Below, piece by piece: positions 62,046 to 64,000 of a stretch of DNA of 64,000 nt (the first letter of the stretch is position 1; each line of letters opens with the position of its first letter). This DNA is from Symbiodinium sp. CCMP2592 (lineage: Eukaryota > Sar > Dinophyceae > Suessiales > Symbiodiniaceae), in contig CAJNDT010003402.1 in NCBI GenBank assembly GCA_905221615.1, forward strand, positions 238,750-302,749, written 5' to 3'. The position numbers were made by a program, and so were the translations under genes. Under the pieces are notes generated by a model that ran no database searches, was not told the DNA's origin, and saw only the letters and a program-made list of their open reading frames with translations.

Positions 62046-62244
62046 CTTGGAGGATCATGGGACTTAGTAAGTAAGGTTTAGGGTTCCTTATGGTTCTAGA
62101 ATAGGGTTCCTTAAAGGGATCTATAGGGCTTCTATAATGGGGATCATGGGACTTAGTAAGTAAGGTTATAGGTACCTTAATTGGGGTTATAAGTGTAGTT
62201 TCCCTAATTATAACCCTAGTTACTAAGTCCCATGATCCTTTAAG
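62046..62244 (-). mobile_element. Family A composite
   Basis: A left end, GGTTCCTTATGGTTCTAGAA filler and GGGATCTATAGGGCTTC, then a second left end and one right end. Same arrangement as 39495-39688. TA on both outer sides. Confidence 0.87.
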
Positions 62245-62515
62245 TACTATCAATGACCCCTTGGGCGGATACTAAACTCACCCTAGACCGTTCAGGGCAT
62301 CAGGCTTGGGCTCTTCGAGTTCTGAATTTTCAGGCTTTGGTTGGGTTTGGCACGCCGCGGCCTGAAGTCACTGCTTCTGCTTTACATAGACTCTTGTTTA
62401 GGGGGTTTATAGAGAGTGAAGACTCTTCAGGCTGCAACTCCAGTGTATGAAGCTGATCAAGAAAGCCTTGGGCCCTGGGTTCAACTTCCCAAGACTTGCG
62501 CTCATCATAATCCTA

Positions 62516-62627
62516 CTTAAAGGATTATGGCACTTAGTAACTAGGCCTATATAATTAGGGTAGCTATACTTATGACCCCAATTAAGGTACTTATAACCTT
62601 GCTTACTAAGTCCCATGATCCTCCAAG
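62516..62627 (+). mobile_element. Family A, standard copy
   Basis: CTTAAAGGATTATGGCACTT and AGTCCCATGATCCTCCAAG with TA on both sides. Confidence 0.9.
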
Positions 62628-62788
62628 TAGACTAGGAGGGTGCTGGGATCGGTGACTGGAATAACCTACCGCATCCCTACTGCCGGATGAAACTGGTCCT
62701 GAGCCCCGGGCGGGCGCAAAGCTCGCCTGAAAGTAAGCGTGATTTCTCTCTTCTAGCATACTGACGGGACTTGCGGACACCTTCCATA

Positions 62789-62898
62789 CTTGGAGGATCA
62801 TGGGACTTAGTAAGTAGGGTTATAAGTACCTTAATTGGGGTTATAAGTATAGTTACCCTAATTATAACCCTGGTTACTAAGTCCCATGATCCTTTAAG
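62789..62898 (-). mobile_element. Family A, standard copy
   Basis: CTTGGAGGATCATGGGACTT and AGTCCCATGATCCTTTAAG with TA on both sides. Lies 160 bp from an oppositely oriented copy. Confidence 0.92.
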
Positions 62899-63336
62899 TA
62901 GTTGTTAGGCTTCCTTGTCTCCGGAAGTTACAAAACTTCGCAGGTTTATGGGGGCTCGCAGGCTCTAAGGGTGTACTATCAGAAATCACACAGGTCTCTG
63001 TGTTAGCTGCCTGCGATCGTGTCTTTGGGAGTTCAGGCCTTAAGCCACCTTCCGGGAAGATAGCATAAGTTTTTAGGGTTTAGGGGTCAAGGGACTTTAG
63101 GGTTTAGGGAGGCAGTTGCCGTGAAATTCTGCGTCAATCCCGAACTAAAGACCTTGATTGAAAGCTATGAACACGATCTGCTGAACAAGACCTTAGACAG
63201 CAGGATCCTTCACAGAATAAGGACCGTTAAAAAAACGCATCGTAGGATCAGTACCATCAGCATCCCTAGAAAAGCCATCAATAAACGGATCTCGATTCCG
63301 AGGTCGGGGGTTCAGGATTTAGAATCTGTTGGTTTC

Positions 63337-63448
63337 CTAGACCTAAGAGTAACCTAGGAATAAAAAGGGTGCCCTTTTTGGTTTAAAGTGGGTTATAAGG
63401 TAACCTAAACCCCCAAAAAAGGGAATAAGGGCCTACTCTGGGTCCTAG
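63337..63448 (+). mobile_element. Element family D2, copy 2
   Basis: CTAGACCTAAGAGTAACC to CTACTCTGGGTCCTAG, with 4 bp duplication TTTC (63333-63336, 63449-63452). Confidence 0.9.
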
Positions 63449-63836
63449 TTTCTTTTGAAGGCCCTTCTCTGCCGGGCCAGGTTTTTGTCAAGGAACCCTC
63501 ATGGGGCCCAGAGCCAGCGTCACAGGATGCATACAGCCGGGGGGTTCGGCCTGAAAGGTATCAAACGGGTATTCTTGAGTACTCGAAACGCTACATGCAT
63601 GAGAGTCCGTGACATGACTTCTTCAGACCAGTAGTACTCCTAAACTTTAAACCTCTGCACCGCAGACCCCCAAATCCTAAGCCCGAAATCGCCTAAAACC
63701 CTCTCAGACAAGCGGCTCCGCCGCCGTAACCGGGACTGGCTTGGCCAAATCCGGGCTTTGCCTCCAGGGCTGCGGCACTCTGCCACAAAATCCGACATAA
63801 TTGAACCCTGAGCCCCACTCCGCTCCGAGCACCTGA
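63449..63836. other. No gene seen
   Basis: Short minus frame 63693-63959 runs into the AT-rich core of the next element. Confidence 0.5.
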
Positions 63837-63996
63837 TGATGTAGGTGCCTTAATATTTACTATTAATATAGTGTTAAAATCAATTTTAATATTAAAATTA
63901 GTATTAAAACTATATATATATATATATATATATGCAGTGAGAATAGGGTTTGAGCGCACATTTTGCTGTAACTTGTCATTTAGGCCCCTACATCAC
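63837..63996. mobile_element. Family H with expanded AT core
   Basis: GATGTAGGTGCCTTAATATT at the left and TTAGGCCCCTACATC at the right. The core holds TTAATATTAAAATTAG palindromes and a (TA)n run of about 22 bp (63911-63933). Confidence 0.72.
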
Positions 63997-64000
63997 GTAG

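Noticed and set aside
63121..63357. 78-codon basic frame
   Set aside because: It starts at GTG with no ATG, has no recognisable domain and runs into element D2.
1..64000. CRISPR array, rRNA, bacterial promoter or operon signals
   Set aside because: The spaced repeats are palindromic elements or satellites without regular unique spacers, and nothing else suggests a prokaryote.

Overview
This window looks like nuclear DNA of a protist and is almost free of genes. Dinoflagellate is my best guess, held loosely. Three things point that way: plant/alveolate-type telomere repeats (TTTAGGG and CCCTAAA) scattered through the whole window; one protein-coding locus with a ubiquitin-like N-terminus followed by FNIP-type leucine-rich repeats; and a very high density of short palindromic mobile elements. 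I found no dinoflagellate spliced leader, no bacterial-style operon, no rRNA and no credible tRNA. Another alveolate or algal lineage with TTTAGGG telomeres would also fit.

Layout. Bases 1-2060 are a tandem satellite of about 110 bp units, each with a strong hairpin; it runs off the left edge and decays to about 2440. Bases 2.6-9.3 kb hold microsatellites, AT-rich simple sequence and the first palindromic elements. From 9 to 48 kb the sequence is a mosaic of interstitial telomere-like blocks in both orientations, trinucleotide microsatellites and short palindromic elements. The only other coding candidate there is a 234-residue open frame at 19151-19855 that seems broken at its 5' end. The main locus is on the minus strand at 51232-49110: a ubiquitin-like domain, then 25 full 22-residue FNIP repeats. 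The two parts are in different frames, and the junction is explained by a 10 bp loss. Bases 51.2-64 kb return to the mosaic.

Mobile elements. I sorted about 75 short elements (mostly 95-130 bp) into recurring families, lettered here A to P by their ends. A, E, J and probably C sit between TA dinucleotides (mariner/Stowaway-like). B and G are flanked by 4 bp duplications. D, 11 copies all in one orientation, has clear inverted ends yet is flanked by direct repeats from 4 to about 31 bp. Similar long flanking repeats occur round single members of F, H and the C-like element at the LRR start codon. Nested insertions (A in F; E in a D flanking repeat) confirm the TA duplications and give an order of events. 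No transposase is recognisable, so all appear non-autonomous.

How it works together: I see no operon or pathway. The coherent story is genome dynamics: insertion, nesting, telomere-repeat acquisition and repeat homogenisation, with one repeat-protein gene caught in it. All family assignments are by eye, and element ends may be off by a few bases.
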